Source: Candidatus Hodarchaeota archaeon
GTDB taxonomy: Archaea; Asgardarchaeota; Heimdallarchaeia; Hodarchaeales; Hodarchaeaceae
Assembly: GCA_016839815.1 (NCBI GenBank)
Contig: JAEOTM010000115.1
Span: 1-34,732, forward strand
DNA: 34,732 bases
Direction of reading: 5' to 3'
Positions 15,801 to 23,638 of this stretch are shown piece by piece. The notes under the pieces were generated by a model that did not search any database, was not told the origin of the DNA, and saw only the letters and a program-made list of their open reading frames with translations. A program made the translations under genes and the position numbers. Within the stretch, counting starts at the first letter, position 1. Each line of letters starts with the position of its first letter.

Positions 15801-17465
15801 CCAAGTTCTTTGAGGGACTACTAGGTCTTCAATAGTTCCAATTGCAGAACTCACTGTGTAAACTTTATCACCACGTTCCAGCATACCAAATGATAACCCA
15901 TTTGTCATATTTGTACCAAAAGATTGACGAGGCCAATCAACTTCAAAATCACTTAATCCTAGAGATGAACCAGCCCCAAAGGTATTAGGAGTATCAGTAT
16001 ATAGGGTAACAGTGCCACCTGATACAGTTAAAGTACTATAAGTATCAGTTCGACTCCACCACTTAGTAGCATTAAGAGAACTTCCAAGGAAGTCCTCAAA
16101 AAATAAGAAAGTGGCTTCCCCATTGCTCTCCGATATTAAACTAGAATCGCCATATAACATGTTAAACCTATTGGTTTCAGCAGTTGGAATCTTTACCCAG
16201 ATGGTAGATGTACCAGAAGTATTCCAATATTGTACCCAATAATTGAGAGGGTTATCGTTTTCATCGGTAAAACGAATATCGCTCCCGCCAGGAGTACTTT
16301 GTGAATAATCAAAGTTATTAGGATTCAATTCAATCTTAACTTGGTAATCAGATTCTGGAGTGGCAGGATTAATGTTTATGATACTTTTACATAATCCATC
16401 AATGGTTACAATAGGTTCAACAGGATTACATTCACGAACAAGCAGCCATTCACAGTGTAATCGCTGATCGTCATCGGAAGGATACCGATTCCAGCTATAA
16501 AATCTCAACGCTCTTCCAGTTTGCCCCCAAGACACAACTGAAGTAGCCATAGCTCCATAATGAGCCCCTGCAGGAAAATCAACCATTCTGGCTGATAATT
16601 GTATAGTAAGAGGATCACTAGGGATGCATTGGGTCTTAATGATGGGAGTTGTACCATTATGGAATTCGACTAACTGATTTCCTAGCCATCGAATTTCCCC
16701 AAAGAACCAGCTTTCATAGGGGACTGTGTTAAACGTTCTTGTATCATAGCCATACAGTCCACTTATTGTTTCATCATAAGTACTGCAAGTATCATCGTTA
16801 AACAATGCAGATTTGGTCGATGTAGTTCCAAAACCAGCCCCATGATTAATAACAATGTCAGAAAAACCAATACTTACACCCTGAGCGTGATATTGGGTTA
16901 CAGAAGCGGAAGTCAGTATCAGTTGACTGCTATTTACATTTACATTGGAATATGAATCTCCCTCAAAGACCCACTTACTAGAATTAAGACTATTAAAATC
17001 ATCAAAGAAAAGGAAAGTGGTCTCTCCATTACTTTCAGACATTGCAGAGGGATTACCATAGTATAAATGAATGGTAGATGTCCCCGCGGTGGGTATTTTC
17101 ACCCAGATAATCGATTCTCCGACTGGATTCCAAGTTTCCATCCAATAACTCAATTTATTATCTGAAGAATCATAAAATCGAATATCACTCCCATCACCAT
17201 TAGCTTTAGCATAATTAAAATTGTATGTATTAAGGATAACCTTAACTTGATAATTATCCAACGGTGTGGTTGGCTTAATAGTCAGAATACTTTCATAGAT
17301 CCATCCTACAGGAATATCTTGAACCTTAGCGCTCGTGTCAGACAAATCTTGGTATTTTATTTCCTTAAAATTATTTCTTGAATCATTAACCGTAAATAGA
17401 ACCAAAAATATTACGGTAACAACAATTATCATTTTTATGTAAACTTTATAATAATTAACTCGCAT
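12834..17465 (-). CDS. Giant cell-surface protein with DUF2341/LamG-like modules, Ig-like repeats and PGF-CTERM-like anchor
   Basis: The 1543-residue product starts with a hydrophobic signal segment (about 8-26). Two DUF2341-type modules follow (openings near 50 and 358), each with NxxNFxYxxxxxxGSDIRF, a W-rich middle, IWVKIPTA and a LYYG/MLYG strand. Each module is followed by a concanavalin-like beta-sandwich opening FLFF[DE]DF. A third LamG-like sandwich lies at about 670-880. Six clear Ig-like repeats (about 952-1509), most opening D-[IVTL]-x-x-P, precede the tail, which has GAPGF, a membrane helix and KRRFRT. DUF2341/LamG folds often bind sugars, so carbohydrate recognition at the tip of an Ig stalk is a reasonable inference. 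Sequons are frequent. It is the first gene of a two-gene operon. A 9-base inverted repeat covers its likely promoter, and the downstream giant overlaps it by four bases. Confidence 0.85.
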   Translation of the reverse strand: MRVNYYKVYIKMIIVVTVIFLVLFTVNDSRNNFKEIKYQDLSDTSAKVQDIPVGWIYESILTIKPTTPLDNYQVKVILNTYNFNYAKANGDGSDIRFYDSSDNKLSYWMETWNPVGESIIWVKIPTAGTSTIHLYYGNPSAMSESNGETTFLFFDDFNSLNSSKWVFEGDSYSNVNVNSSQLILTSASVTQYHAQGVSIGFSDIVINHGAGFGTTSTKSALFNDDTCSTYDETISGLYGYDTRTFNTVPYESWFFGEIRWLGNQLVEFHNGTTPIIKTQCIPSDPLTIQLSARMVDFPAGAHYGAMATSVVSWGQTGRALRFYSWNRYPSDDDQRLHCEWLLVRECNPVEPIVTIDGLCKSIININPATPESDYQVKIELNPNNFDYSQSTPGGSDIRFTDENDNPLNYWVQYWNTSGTSTIWVKIPTAETNRFNMLYGDSSLISESNGEATFLFFEDFLGSSLNATKWWSRTDTYSTLTVSGGTVTLYTDTPNTFGAGSSLGLSDFEVDWPRQSFGTNMTNGLSFGMLERGDKVYTVSSAIGTIEDLVVPQRTWFNGEIRWLSDSLVQYDNESAILTHTDSTTTPDGLYGVRILTHSGNSGLGYGYSAEMRSIVKPGQIGRALHSYSYHDYQYDGSDKTSIEVDWVFVRKCNVLDSIASIETNPIIVSPEPLTYFSPMEGYYAGPYGFENTPPGELPIGWAYGIPDGSGFVRVEAELDGHKNVAHMRKAGGGTRAALHKYFTSNVTKGIIEFWFYKDTDSATDATKFAVVGEGGFIEFGVENMDLYANRWVDRVVVGDNVVTKNMWHHMQIDFDISQGGYQVVFDGVLYGAGYSYTFFNAPTHFYFFSTGTHWSGCNPNYGTWYDAVGFNFESGYEVGANLIEGLLLDYSIPNPVDWAGYSVDGDPILAIPGNTVIPMTDNGNHNIQVHCADSTGNWYSSSTSSFQTILSVPTITGPNDFSMNFGEPGYSILWTVSDPIPANYTVYKNNTVHKTGNWTTSVILSLDGLEEGLHNFTLVCSNAGGATASDEVWVTVLPGTPDITPPTISSPADISFEEGSIGYSITWITSDDRAPRWATVQRDATLIYSQVWIGNDINIPLDGLTEGTYLFNCTLEDEAGNQAFDVVIVTVAPFVPDVDSPSITSPGSLIYEVDSVDNTLDWICADAHPYAYQISKDDEVLVYSPWHGENITLNVDGLPIGTYLYNITLWDLSGNTAFDAVQVIVTPLVPDTTPPTVSDPAEQVIAENMRGTITWEVFDEHPSVCVIYRNGTIVYSLGHWSSGLVQYSFVSLPLGTWEFTLTVWDEAGNSASGSTIVKVSPGSIYDITSPEISHPADLNIIYGTTGNIISFFLFDQHPEGYQVFIDTSLISEHTWSIPNIGVNVSVDGLGIGTYTIEIFAWDSYKNNETRSVVVTVEGDLDPPEITPVPDMIVSKGSGIITWIASDRAPARYQIINLTDGSSLVDAAWDGSDIAFDLRFFEIGEYHFRCVVFDVSGNFAMDDVRVTIEKSQGAPGFDFLTSLLIISVIIVFRKIFMFKRRFRT
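12845..12853 (-). promoter_or_regulatory. Near-perfect Shine-Dalgarno site for the second giant protein
   Basis: Minus-strand AAAGGAGGT lies seven bases before the ATG at 12837, within the last codons of the upstream gene. It is complementary to the usual archaeal 16S rRNA tail (ACCTCCT in DNA letters) and implies strong, coupled translation. Confidence 0.8.
12939..14612 (-). repeat. Six tandem Ig-like domain repeats (protein-level)
   Basis: Domains of roughly 90-95 codons start at VPTITGP, DITPPTI, DVDSPSI, DTTPPTV, DITSPEI and DLDPPEI. They share the pattern of the arrays in the two other Ig-bearing surface proteins of this window, pointing to one expanded domain family. Confidence 0.7.
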
Positions 17466-17480
17466 ATCTCATACTTCCCA

Positions 17481-17520
17481 CTAATAATCTCCGACTCTTC
17501 TCCTCTATTATGATTATTAG
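17481..17520 (-). promoter_or_regulatory. Perfect 9-base inverted repeat at the surface-operon promoter (candidate operator)
   Basis: CTAATAATC at 17481-17489 and GATTATTAG at 17512-17520 are exact reverse complements with a 22-base spacer, putting the arms about three helical turns apart. The element lies 16-55 bases before the ATG at 17465. The distal arm overlaps the best TATA-like run (minus strand TAATAATCATAATAG) and the proximal arm the expected transcription start. That is a sensible position for a dimeric repressor. No regulator gene is adjacent. Confidence 0.5.
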
Positions 17521-17779
17521 ACGTTTAACTCCCATCTAGGACTTTTTCAAACTAATTAAGGAATCTCAACGGGAAACCGACTGGACTCGAAAGGAGATGA
17601 ATTCAATTTCAATGAAATTTCTACTTCAAATGAAATAGTAATTACAGGATATTTGTGTATATATAATCTTCTAACTTAAAAACAAAATGAAGGATATTTT
17701 TTTTACATCCTGACAAAAAGTAATTAATCTCTTTACTATCAGAGTAACAGATATACTCGATGGCAAAGGAAGAATGAAG
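17521..17779. other. Rest of the divergent intergenic region
   Basis: Together with the inverted repeat it makes a gap of about 314 bases between the surface operon (-) and the gene at 17780 (+). A TGTATATATAAT run near 17655-17666 could be a TATA box for the plus-strand gene with a long leader. A run of T residues near 17696-17704 lies between weak 5-base complementary arms. AAAGGA at 17765-17770 is the likely ribosome-binding site. I see nothing else. Confidence 0.4.
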
Positions 17780-18604
17780 ATGAGTGTGGATTGGGAAGAG
17801 AAGTATAATCGGTTTGTAAGCGCCAGTAAGGAACAAAATAAGGAAGAAATGTCGAAAATTCAAGAAGAGGTTCAGGAATTTTTTTTAAATCCATCACAGG
17901 AAGATGTAGAATGGATTAAATCGTATTTGTCTGATGATAATAGAAAATGGTTTGTAGGGACGAATATCAGGGGATTAAGCGCGTTTTCAGAAGAGCTCTT
18001 TATCCCATTAATGTCTGCTGCAATAGAGGAAATAAATCCAGATTTTAATCGGACCTTTGTCGAACCCTGTATGAAAGCGTTTGGTGCAAGACGGGTGAAT
18101 GAATATCTATTACACATATTAGAGAGAGGTCCTCCTTTTGAACAGGCAGGCGCAGTTAACGCATTATATTGGGCACAAATACCCTTAAATTACGAGATGA
18201 AAAATATTGATATCGAAGCAGAACCAGATTCACAATTTACACTAAAAAATGCGACAGAAGAGTCACGGAAGGCGTATCTCGAGTTAGCGGACATTTGGCA
18301 GAAGAAGCATCTTTTATATTTAGAACATTTCGTAAAAAGTAAACATACAGAGGTACAACAAAGCCTAATTCCATCTTTAGATCTAAACGAGGAGCATTAT
18401 CCCGAATCTCATAAATTTCTGGTAGCTAAAGCAATAAAAATTGCCAAATCCCATCCAGATGAGTACATTCGCCATCGGTTGGGTGTACAACTAGGTACAG
18501 AAAAATACCTGAAACCTCTACCCTATAGAAGAAAGGATCATGGAAAGAAGAAGAAATCTTTGAAAGAGAGAATAGAAAGGATTTCAAAGAAATTCAAGGA
18601 GTAG
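17780..18604 (+). CDS. Helical, possibly HEAT-like, protein of unknown function
   Basis: From the ATG at 17780 (AAAGGA nine bases upstream; another in-frame ATG is at 17774) the product is about 274 residues with no signal or membrane segment. It opens SVDWEEKYNRFVSASKEQ and continues as amphipathic helices. Conserved-looking stretches are RKWFVGTNI, INPDFNRTFVEPCMKAFGAR, VNEYLLHILERG and AGAVNALYWAQ. These read like successive helical repeats, and the VNALYWA helix followed by a long charged stretch is HEAT-like. The C-terminus is strongly basic (RRKDHGKKKKSLKERIER...KKFKE) and could contact nucleic acid or membrane. I recognise no enzyme motif. Nine bases separate its stop from the next gene, a membrane protein, so the two probably act together. 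A protein-protein scaffold is the most I would infer. Confidence 0.7.
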   Translation: MSVDWEEKYNRFVSASKEQNKEEMSKIQEEVQEFFLNPSQEDVEWIKSYLSDDNRKWFVGTNIRGLSAFSEELFIPLMSAAIEEINPDFNRTFVEPCMKAFGARRVNEYLLHILERGPPFEQAGAVNALYWAQIPLNYEMKNIDIEAEPDSQFTLKNATEESRKAYLELADIWQKKHLLYLEHFVKSKHTEVQQSLIPSLDLNEEHYPESHKFLVAKAIKIAKSHPDEYIRHRLGVQLGTEKYLKPLPYRRKDHGKKKKSLKERIERISKKFKE

Positions 18605-18613
18605 GAAATTCGT

Positions 18614-19321
18614 ATGGAAGAAGAGGGAATGTATGCTTATCGTTACCGGGATACTTTGTTAATTCTTAAAATGACCTTGAAAGTCTTGTTCGGATTCATC
18701 TTGATATCCCCGATATTTCTACTACGTTATGGTCGAATGAGTTTCGTGGAGCTGTTAACCCAGGGTATTTTTGCTATTCTTTTCATCGCATTTCTTTGGG
18801 GCATTATGGCTTTTGTTATTATCTTCTTGTTATTCTATATTGTTGATAAACCTCTATTATTTCCGGAAGTTCATCCCTTAACCTTCCGTAATATTAGACT
18901 AATTTCTCTTCCTACTGATCCTCCTCACCAATCTTCCTCTCCAGCTTCTAATCCTGCTCCCGCCTTACAAGTTAGATTATTCATACCCCAAAGCAATCTA
19001 GGACAAGCAATCAGTTACTATTTTCCCTGTCCTATTTTTTTTCCTCGAAACGCAGGTTTAAAAAGTAAATTATTAAATACCCTTGATATACCTATTCCTT
19101 TTGATGCAAAGAATAATGAAATTTTCCGCTGTGCAGGATTATTTAAGACTCGCAACAATCTTCATCAGAAGGTCAGAGGTGACCTATACATTAAAGTGAG
19201 GATTATTCGTACAGCTTATTATTACCTTTTTCTCTTGCTCATCGTGATTATTGGATTTGGGATATACCTAGGAATCCTCATCTACATCCAGAATCTTGGT
19301 ATCTTTCCAGTAAGCCCCTAA
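18614..19321 (+). CDS. Membrane protein of unknown function
   Basis: The 235-residue product has two hydrophobic helices near the N-terminus (about 16-38 and 47-78). A soluble middle of about 120 residues follows, containing a Pro/Ser/Ala-rich patch (DPPHQSSSPASNPAPA). One strong helix lies near the C-terminus (about 203-230). The soluble part includes strands such as LQVRLFIPQS and a run with FPCPIFFPRNAG. No catalytic or transport motif is seen and I do not recognise the family. AAGGAG at 18596-18601 lies twelve bases before the ATG at 18614; the internal ATG at 18629 is an alternative start with a purine-rich lead. It is very likely in one operon with the helical protein at 17780, which could be its cytoplasmic partner. 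It ends convergently with the surface protein at 19409. Confidence 0.65.
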   Translation: MEEEGMYAYRYRDTLLILKMTLKVLFGFILISPIFLLRYGRMSFVELLTQGIFAILFIAFLWGIMAFVIIFLLFYIVDKPLLFPEVHPLTFRNIRLISLPTDPPHQSSSPASNPAPALQVRLFIPQSNLGQAISYYFPCPIFFPRNAGLKSKLLNTLDIPIPFDAKNNEIFRCAGLFKTRNNLHQKVRGDLYIKVRIIRTAYYYLFLLLIVIIGFGIYLGILIYIQNLGIFPVSP

Positions 19322-19408
19322 GATGCAAATTCATACTCGTGTGGGGATTTAAAGCTTTTTAGTGAAAATCGAACACTCGTCTCTTATCCCCTTAGATTCA
19401 TCGGTCTC

Positions 19409-21802
19409 CTAAATCAGCTCCTTTTCTCGAAGCAGGAGAATTCCTAAGGATATGGCAACCAGTGTAGAAACAATAAAACCAAGTCCTAGAAGAAATCCTT
19501 CGTCTCCTCCTGAACCGCTTGGATCAAAGTCATAGGCACCTTCCCAACTGGCTCCAGAAATCCAATTAAAGCCGAAATCATAACTCGCAGTTACATATGA
19601 CACTTGCATACTCGAATCAAGAGTTTCAGGATAACTAACGACATAAGAATAGGAAAATTGTAGATCGGGAGGGAGAAAATCCCATGAAGTGGAAGTGGTC
19701 CCAGAAATTAGGGTGAAATTCTCTATAGGGTAAATATCATCAATATCAACAGAGTAGGCACTAGTATCACCGACATTTTTCGCTGTTATAGTCACCTGGT
19801 AAATATTTTCATTTTCAATCTCGAGATCAATGATGGATTTACTCAGTTGGATTAAAGCCCCATAACTTTTCTGCGTTTGTGGATAGAGATTTATAGGAAT
19901 TTCATTCGCATACTGGACTCGAATCGCACCTCCTCGATTACTGACAAAATCATAATCGACATACGCATCTGAATAGGGAGAAAAGAAGCGGGATTCCAAA
20001 AAGGCACCGTTAAATCGCTCTGGATAATCAACCATGAAGGAGCTGTTTACACTTATGCTGTCAGAGGAATCTAGGAAATCAATATAGCCACTGACAGCCG
20101 AAGTGTTAATACCTAGCACGGGTAAACGCCAATTAAGGTCAGTAGCATTATTCCCAACGTTAATAATATCCATATAGACGGTTACTAGATCTCCCGTAAC
20201 AAACGACGTATCAGGGAGTGTATATTCAACCAGTAGATTCGGGGAAATAACATCACAGAGAACAAGGATTTCACTCCCATCAATCTGATATCCTCCACCA
20301 TAATCTCGTGGATTACGAGCCCAGATATTCTCATCTGCGTAATTACTAGCATGATATTCTAATACAGGATCAAACCAGAGAAATGAACCATTCTCAGCTG
20401 TGGTATTACAATAAATCTTGACTGAATAGTTAACTGAAGAGCCCCCTGGAATAGATTCCCAAAATCCTTCGATCTCTTCGTCATCATCGGGATCACCTTC
20501 GACAATCGTATAATTTACTGGAAAACCATAATTAAAGTCGTCATCCAGAGAAACATCATACGCAGGGACCTCTCCAATGTTTGAGATCGTGTAAGTAATA
20601 GTAATATTTTCTCCTGGCATAATATTATATTTATCAGAAGCTACTTGAGCTGTTAATACTGGAATTTCACTCATTCCATCAGTGAAATTTACGTGGGCTG
20701 AATCAGGAAGGACATAATCTGCTCCTTCTCCACTATCAGCGATCATATCAAGGGAATAACGGGTTTGATAGCGCGGGATGTTTTCAAACTTCGGTCGAGC
20801 CGCAATGATTTCACTCCCATGGTAAAGATTGATGTTCAGGTTGCTGTCATTTGCATGAGGATTACATGTAAGTCCATTGCTATAGGGTATTATATCTCTA
20901 AAGCGTAACACATTGGCGGAATTCGAATCAATAGAAAAATGACCTGACTCTAAGAGAGAAATCCCTGCAATATATTCCCAGCGTTGATCGAAATTCTCAG
21001 TAGTACCGTCTATGTACGGTTCTTGATCATAACTATCTGATCCACTCTCATTCATTCCATCCCAATTAGCAGCGAGATGAATACTTTTGTGATTCGCCTC
21101 CAAGAATCGTTTAGTGTTAGGAACTGAAAATAAACCCTCAGAAGGAAGACAATGCTGGAGGAGATATTCAAAGATTGAACGTAAATCTTTACTCGTTGGA
21201 AAGGCGCGCCAGGTTTGTGTAAGTCTTCTTCCACCTAAAGAGAAGCTTTCTCCAAACTTAAAGAACGTAGCTCCACTCCATAATGCTTCGAGTTCGGAAA
21301 TATATTCTTCAAACATTGGGTAGATGATGGAAACATTTGCAGGATCATCTAGTAAGATATAAAACTCAAGAAAGATATGGGAAACAATACTTTCGATATC
21401 ATCATCATAAAGAAATTCATAACTAGTATCCTGATAAGTGATGGGCCCCCATTGCTCAAAAAATTGATCATGTTGAACGATAGCTAATCGTACCCGGAGA
21501 TCCTCAAGAGAAACTGTGGAAGCATTAACAGGAGTCGTAAGATTAATAGGAAATGAGATATCACCTATTCCCTGATCAACTAAATTCCATTCTTTTAATA
21601 TTGAACCGTCCTTGAGAACAGTCAGATCAAGATATTCCGAATAATAACTATTATCGGGTTCTGGGGGGATCCATGATTGAGTTACTTTCATGCTATTCTT
21701 AGAATTCTTATAAACCAAATCTCTATTCATACTAGAATTGGAGGTTAGCATCAGTATACTGAATATTATCAAGAGAGTGATCTTGTGGTGAGTAAGTTTC
21801 AT
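19409..21802 (-). CDS. Secreted membrane-anchored protein with CARDB/DUF11-like repeats
   Basis: Start chosen at the ATG at 21802. A good AAGGAG site lies just upstream, and it begins a clear signal peptide (MKLTHHKITLLIIFSILML). The frame stays open 33 codons further, but that extension is basic and lacks such a site. The 797-residue protein has an N-terminal domain of about 330 residues unlike anything I recognise, with FSLGGRRLTQTWRAFPTSKD and GHFSIDSNSANVLRFRDI. Three DUF11/CARDB-type beta-sandwiches follow. The first and third contain NIGEVPAYDVSLDD and NVGDTSAYSVDIDD and the second the related NVGNNATDLNW. Many sequons are present. The end is a Gly/Asp linker (GSGGDEGF), a membrane helix and REKELI, with no PGF motif. 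It is the third minus-strand gene after an ABC ATPase and permease, 171 bases downstream of the permease. It could be a substrate or partner of that transporter; this is inferred from position only. Confidence 0.8.
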   Translation of the reverse strand: MKLTHHKITLLIIFSILMLTSNSSMNRDLVYKNSKNSMKVTQSWIPPEPDNSYYSEYLDLTVLKDGSILKEWNLVDQGIGDISFPINLTTPVNASTVSLEDLRVRLAIVQHDQFFEQWGPITYQDTSYEFLYDDDIESIVSHIFLEFYILLDDPANVSIIYPMFEEYISELEALWSGATFFKFGESFSLGGRRLTQTWRAFPTSKDLRSIFEYLLQHCLPSEGLFSVPNTKRFLEANHKSIHLAANWDGMNESGSDSYDQEPYIDGTTENFDQRWEYIAGISLLESGHFSIDSNSANVLRFRDIIPYSNGLTCNPHANDSNLNINLYHGSEIIAARPKFENIPRYQTRYSLDMIADSGEGADYVLPDSAHVNFTDGMSEIPVLTAQVASDKYNIMPGENITITYTISNIGEVPAYDVSLDDDFNYGFPVNYTIVEGDPDDDEEIEGFWESIPGGSSVNYSVKIYCNTTAENGSFLWFDPVLEYHASNYADENIWARNPRDYGGGYQIDGSEILVLCDVISPNLLVEYTLPDTSFVTGDLVTVYMDIINVGNNATDLNWRLPVLGINTSAVSGYIDFLDSSDSISVNSSFMVDYPERFNGAFLESRFFSPYSDAYVDYDFVSNRGGAIRVQYANEIPINLYPQTQKSYGALIQLSKSIIDLEIENENIYQVTITAKNVGDTSAYSVDIDDIYPIENFTLISGTTSTSWDFLPPDLQFSYSYVVSYPETLDSSMQVSYVTASYDFGFNWISGASWEGAYDFDPSGSGGDEGFLLGLGFIVSTLVAISLGILLLREKELI

Positions 21803-21808
21803 CTTTGT

Positions 21809-21814
21809 CTCCTT
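21809..21814 (-). promoter_or_regulatory. Shine-Dalgarno site that fixes the start at 21802
   Basis: Minus-strand AAGGAG lies six bases before the ATG at 21802, directly before the codons of the signal peptide. This is why the shorter start is preferred. Confidence 0.65.
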
Positions 21815-21973
21815 CTTTCTTTTCAAATAATGACGAATTAGATGAATTAACACTAATTTCGGCCTTAAATAATCTTGTATATGTTTTAATATAATACACA
21901 TATGCAGTCGCTTAGTGTTTTTTCATAAAAATACAAGAGAATCAACACCGTCCCGTCCACAACCCGTTATTTA

Positions 21974-22807
21974 TCAATCCTTCTTTCTCGTTTCCATTCG
22001 TATGAAAAAAAACCATGACAAAATTAAAGCAATTGCAATAATTATCCCGAAGAAACTGAATGCTTCATTCACCTCTCCAATGGTTGATATTTGCTCTTCT
22101 TGTGTCATAAAAAGGTAATTCGTGATGATATAAACCCGGAAGTACGTAGAGAACTGTAACATTTCCTCAGTGGCAAATCCCAGGTAAATTGAGCTGAAAA
22201 TGAAAAATGGAATCACAAAAAAAACGATAATTGGGAAGCCACTTCCCATTCCACTCAAAGATCTGTATTTCATCACTAATGTATTACCAAACACAGTCAC
22301 CATTAGGGGGACGGTTGAGACGATTAGTACAATAACTAGAGCGACCAAAAATCTTTCCAATGATATTGGTACGTCTTGTTGCCAAATGAAAAAGGAGATT
22401 ACACATCCAATCCATGTACTCAGACTTGTAAAAAGGAGTACAATCGCTGATGTGCTCAGTTTTCCAATAAACACTTCAGACTTCTTTGTTGATGTGAATA
22501 AGAATTCAAGAGCTGACTCATTGAGAAATAATTCTTGAATAACAACAATTGATACCAGAATATTGACCACATAAGCGAATGTGACATAAATCTGAAGAAC
22601 ATGGCCAACAAACCACTCATATCCATTCAGATGTAAGTAGATCTCTAATGAGGCATTCTGACCAGCAAAACTGACATATAATAGTGTAGGGACAAGACAA
22701 AAACTCAGGAGTATTAAGGCACGATTTGAGAACAAAAAACGCTTTGCTTCATACTTTGTAATGATTAAGCTGTTCCTGATAATGAACCAGATTTCCCATA
22801 TGACCAT
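21974..22807 (-). CDS. ABC-2-like transporter permease
   Basis: The 277-residue protein has about six membrane helices: near 28-48, 68-105, 117-141, 152-174, 192-215 and 252-272. An N-terminal amphipathic stretch with a KYEAKRFLFSNRA run precedes the first, as in ABC-2 permeases. LFLNESALEFLFTSTKKSEVF between helices fits the cytoplasmic coupling region of such permeases. The C-terminus is short and charged (RMETRKKD). It starts 29 bases after the stop of the ATPase gene on the same strand, so the two form one transporter, with each subunit presumably dimerising in the membrane. The substrate is unknown. The following gene encodes a large surface protein, so a link to envelope assembly or export is possible. 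Confidence 0.75.
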   Translation of the reverse strand: MVIWEIWFIIRNSLIITKYEAKRFLFSNRALILLSFCLVPTLLYVSFAGQNASLEIYLHLNGYEWFVGHVLQIYVTFAYVVNILVSIVVIQELFLNESALEFLFTSTKKSEVFIGKLSTSAIVLLFTSLSTWIGCVISFFIWQQDVPISLERFLVALVIVLIVSTVPLMVTVFGNTLVMKYRSLSGMGSGFPIIVFFVIPFFIFSSIYLGFATEEMLQFSTYFRVYIITNYLFMTQEEQISTIGEVNEAFSFFGIIIAIALILSWFFFIRMETRKKD

Positions 22808-22836
22808 TTTTGCAGGATTTTTAACTTGCGTCTTTC

Positions 22837-23487
22837 TCAGCTCTCTCTTTGAATTGGAAAATGGATTTTTCGATAATTGGTAAAATGAGCTTTCTCATGT
22901 GAGGCAGCGATTACAATATTTCCTTTCTTAGTATAATTTTTCAGATAATCCTCTAGATAACGCTTCATTTGATCATCTAAATTCGCATATGGTTCATCAA
23001 GGAGTAAAACTTTCGGTTCATTCAATACTGCAGCACATAAACCCATCCGTTGTCGCATCCCTTCGCTATACACACTAACATCAATATTTATCCATTTATC
23101 AAGTCCAAATTGAACAAGTAACCGCGTTGCTCTCTCTTTGGGGGATTTAATTCCCATAAGTCTTCCTAAATAACATAAAAAATTAAGTCCAGATACTCCA
23201 GCATGAAATTTGCATGCCTCAGGCATAAAACCAATCATGTCAAGCAATGACCTGCTTCTACGTTTTGTATTGTGACTAAATACTACAATATTTCCAGAAG
23301 TAGGCATTGACAATGTTCCTATCATTCTCAAAAGAGTCGATTTTCCAGATCCATTTGGCCCTAATAATAAGACTAACTCACCTTCGGAGATTGTTATCTC
23401 AAGATTATCAATTACTCGTACCTTAAGTCCCGCCCTCCATATTCTAAAACTTTTACTCACGTTTTGAATCGAGATTTCTCCAACCAA
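22837..23487 (-). CDS. ABC transporter ATP-binding protein
   Basis: All nucleotide-binding motifs are present in 216 residues: Walker A GPNGSGKST, Q-loop replaced by a GFMPEACKF stretch, signature YSEGMRQRMGL, Walker B VLLLDEPYANLD and switch histidine in AASHE. The missing Q-loop glutamine (E in its place) and the SEGMRQ rather than SGGQ signature are usual in export/ABC-2 ATPases. The start is TTG: the frame is closed 14 codons upstream and no ATG or GTG lies between. A TATA-like CTATATTT is centred 27 bases before it, so the message is probably leaderless. The short length lacks any C-terminal regulatory domain. It drives the permease directly downstream and is divergent from the gene at 23639. 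Confidence 0.9.
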   Translation of the reverse strand: MVGEISIQNVSKSFRIWRAGLKVRVIDNLEITISEGELVLLLGPNGSGKSTLLRMIGTLSMPTSGNIVVFSHNTKRRSRSLLDMIGFMPEACKFHAGVSGLNFLCYLGRLMGIKSPKERATRLLVQFGLDKWINIDVSVYSEGMRQRMGLCAAVLNEPKVLLLDEPYANLDDQMKRYLEDYLKNYTKKGNIVIAASHEKAHFTNYRKIHFPIQRES

Positions 23488-23510
23488 CGAAGTAGCACCC
23501 TTACTTCCGT

Positions 23511-23518
23511 AAATATAG
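23511..23518 (-). promoter_or_regulatory. TATA box for the ABC transporter operon
   Basis: Minus-strand CTATATTT is centred about 27 bases before the TTG at 23487. This fits transcription starting at the first base of the coding sequence. Confidence 0.45.
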
Positions 23519-23610
23519 ATTATTACTCATGAAGGAACAGCTAAATGAAGTGAATATCAGAAGTGTAAAAAGATTCCTTTTCAAAAATGTTCATTCTAAG
23601 TGTGAAAGAG

Positions 23611-23620
23611 TATTTTTATT
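23611..23620 (+). promoter_or_regulatory. Candidate TATA box for the gene at 23639
   Basis: TATTTTTATT is centred about 25 bases before the tandem ATGATG at 23639. No ribosome-binding site is seen, so a leaderless message is likely. Confidence 0.4.
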
Positions 23621-23638
23621 TGAAATTTTAGTTGGATA

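Noticed and set aside
17690..17712. AGGAT/ATCCT arms around a T-run as a terminator
   Set aside because: The stem is only five pairs and no gene ends next to it.
19343..19391. GGGGAT and ATCCCC arms between convergent genes
   Set aside because: A six-base stem with a 37-base loop is too weak to claim as a terminator.
23487..23638. Possible small gene or tRNA in divergent intergenic regions
   Set aside because: No cloverleaf with a TTCGA-type loop and no plausible start was found by eye; the space is filled by promoters.
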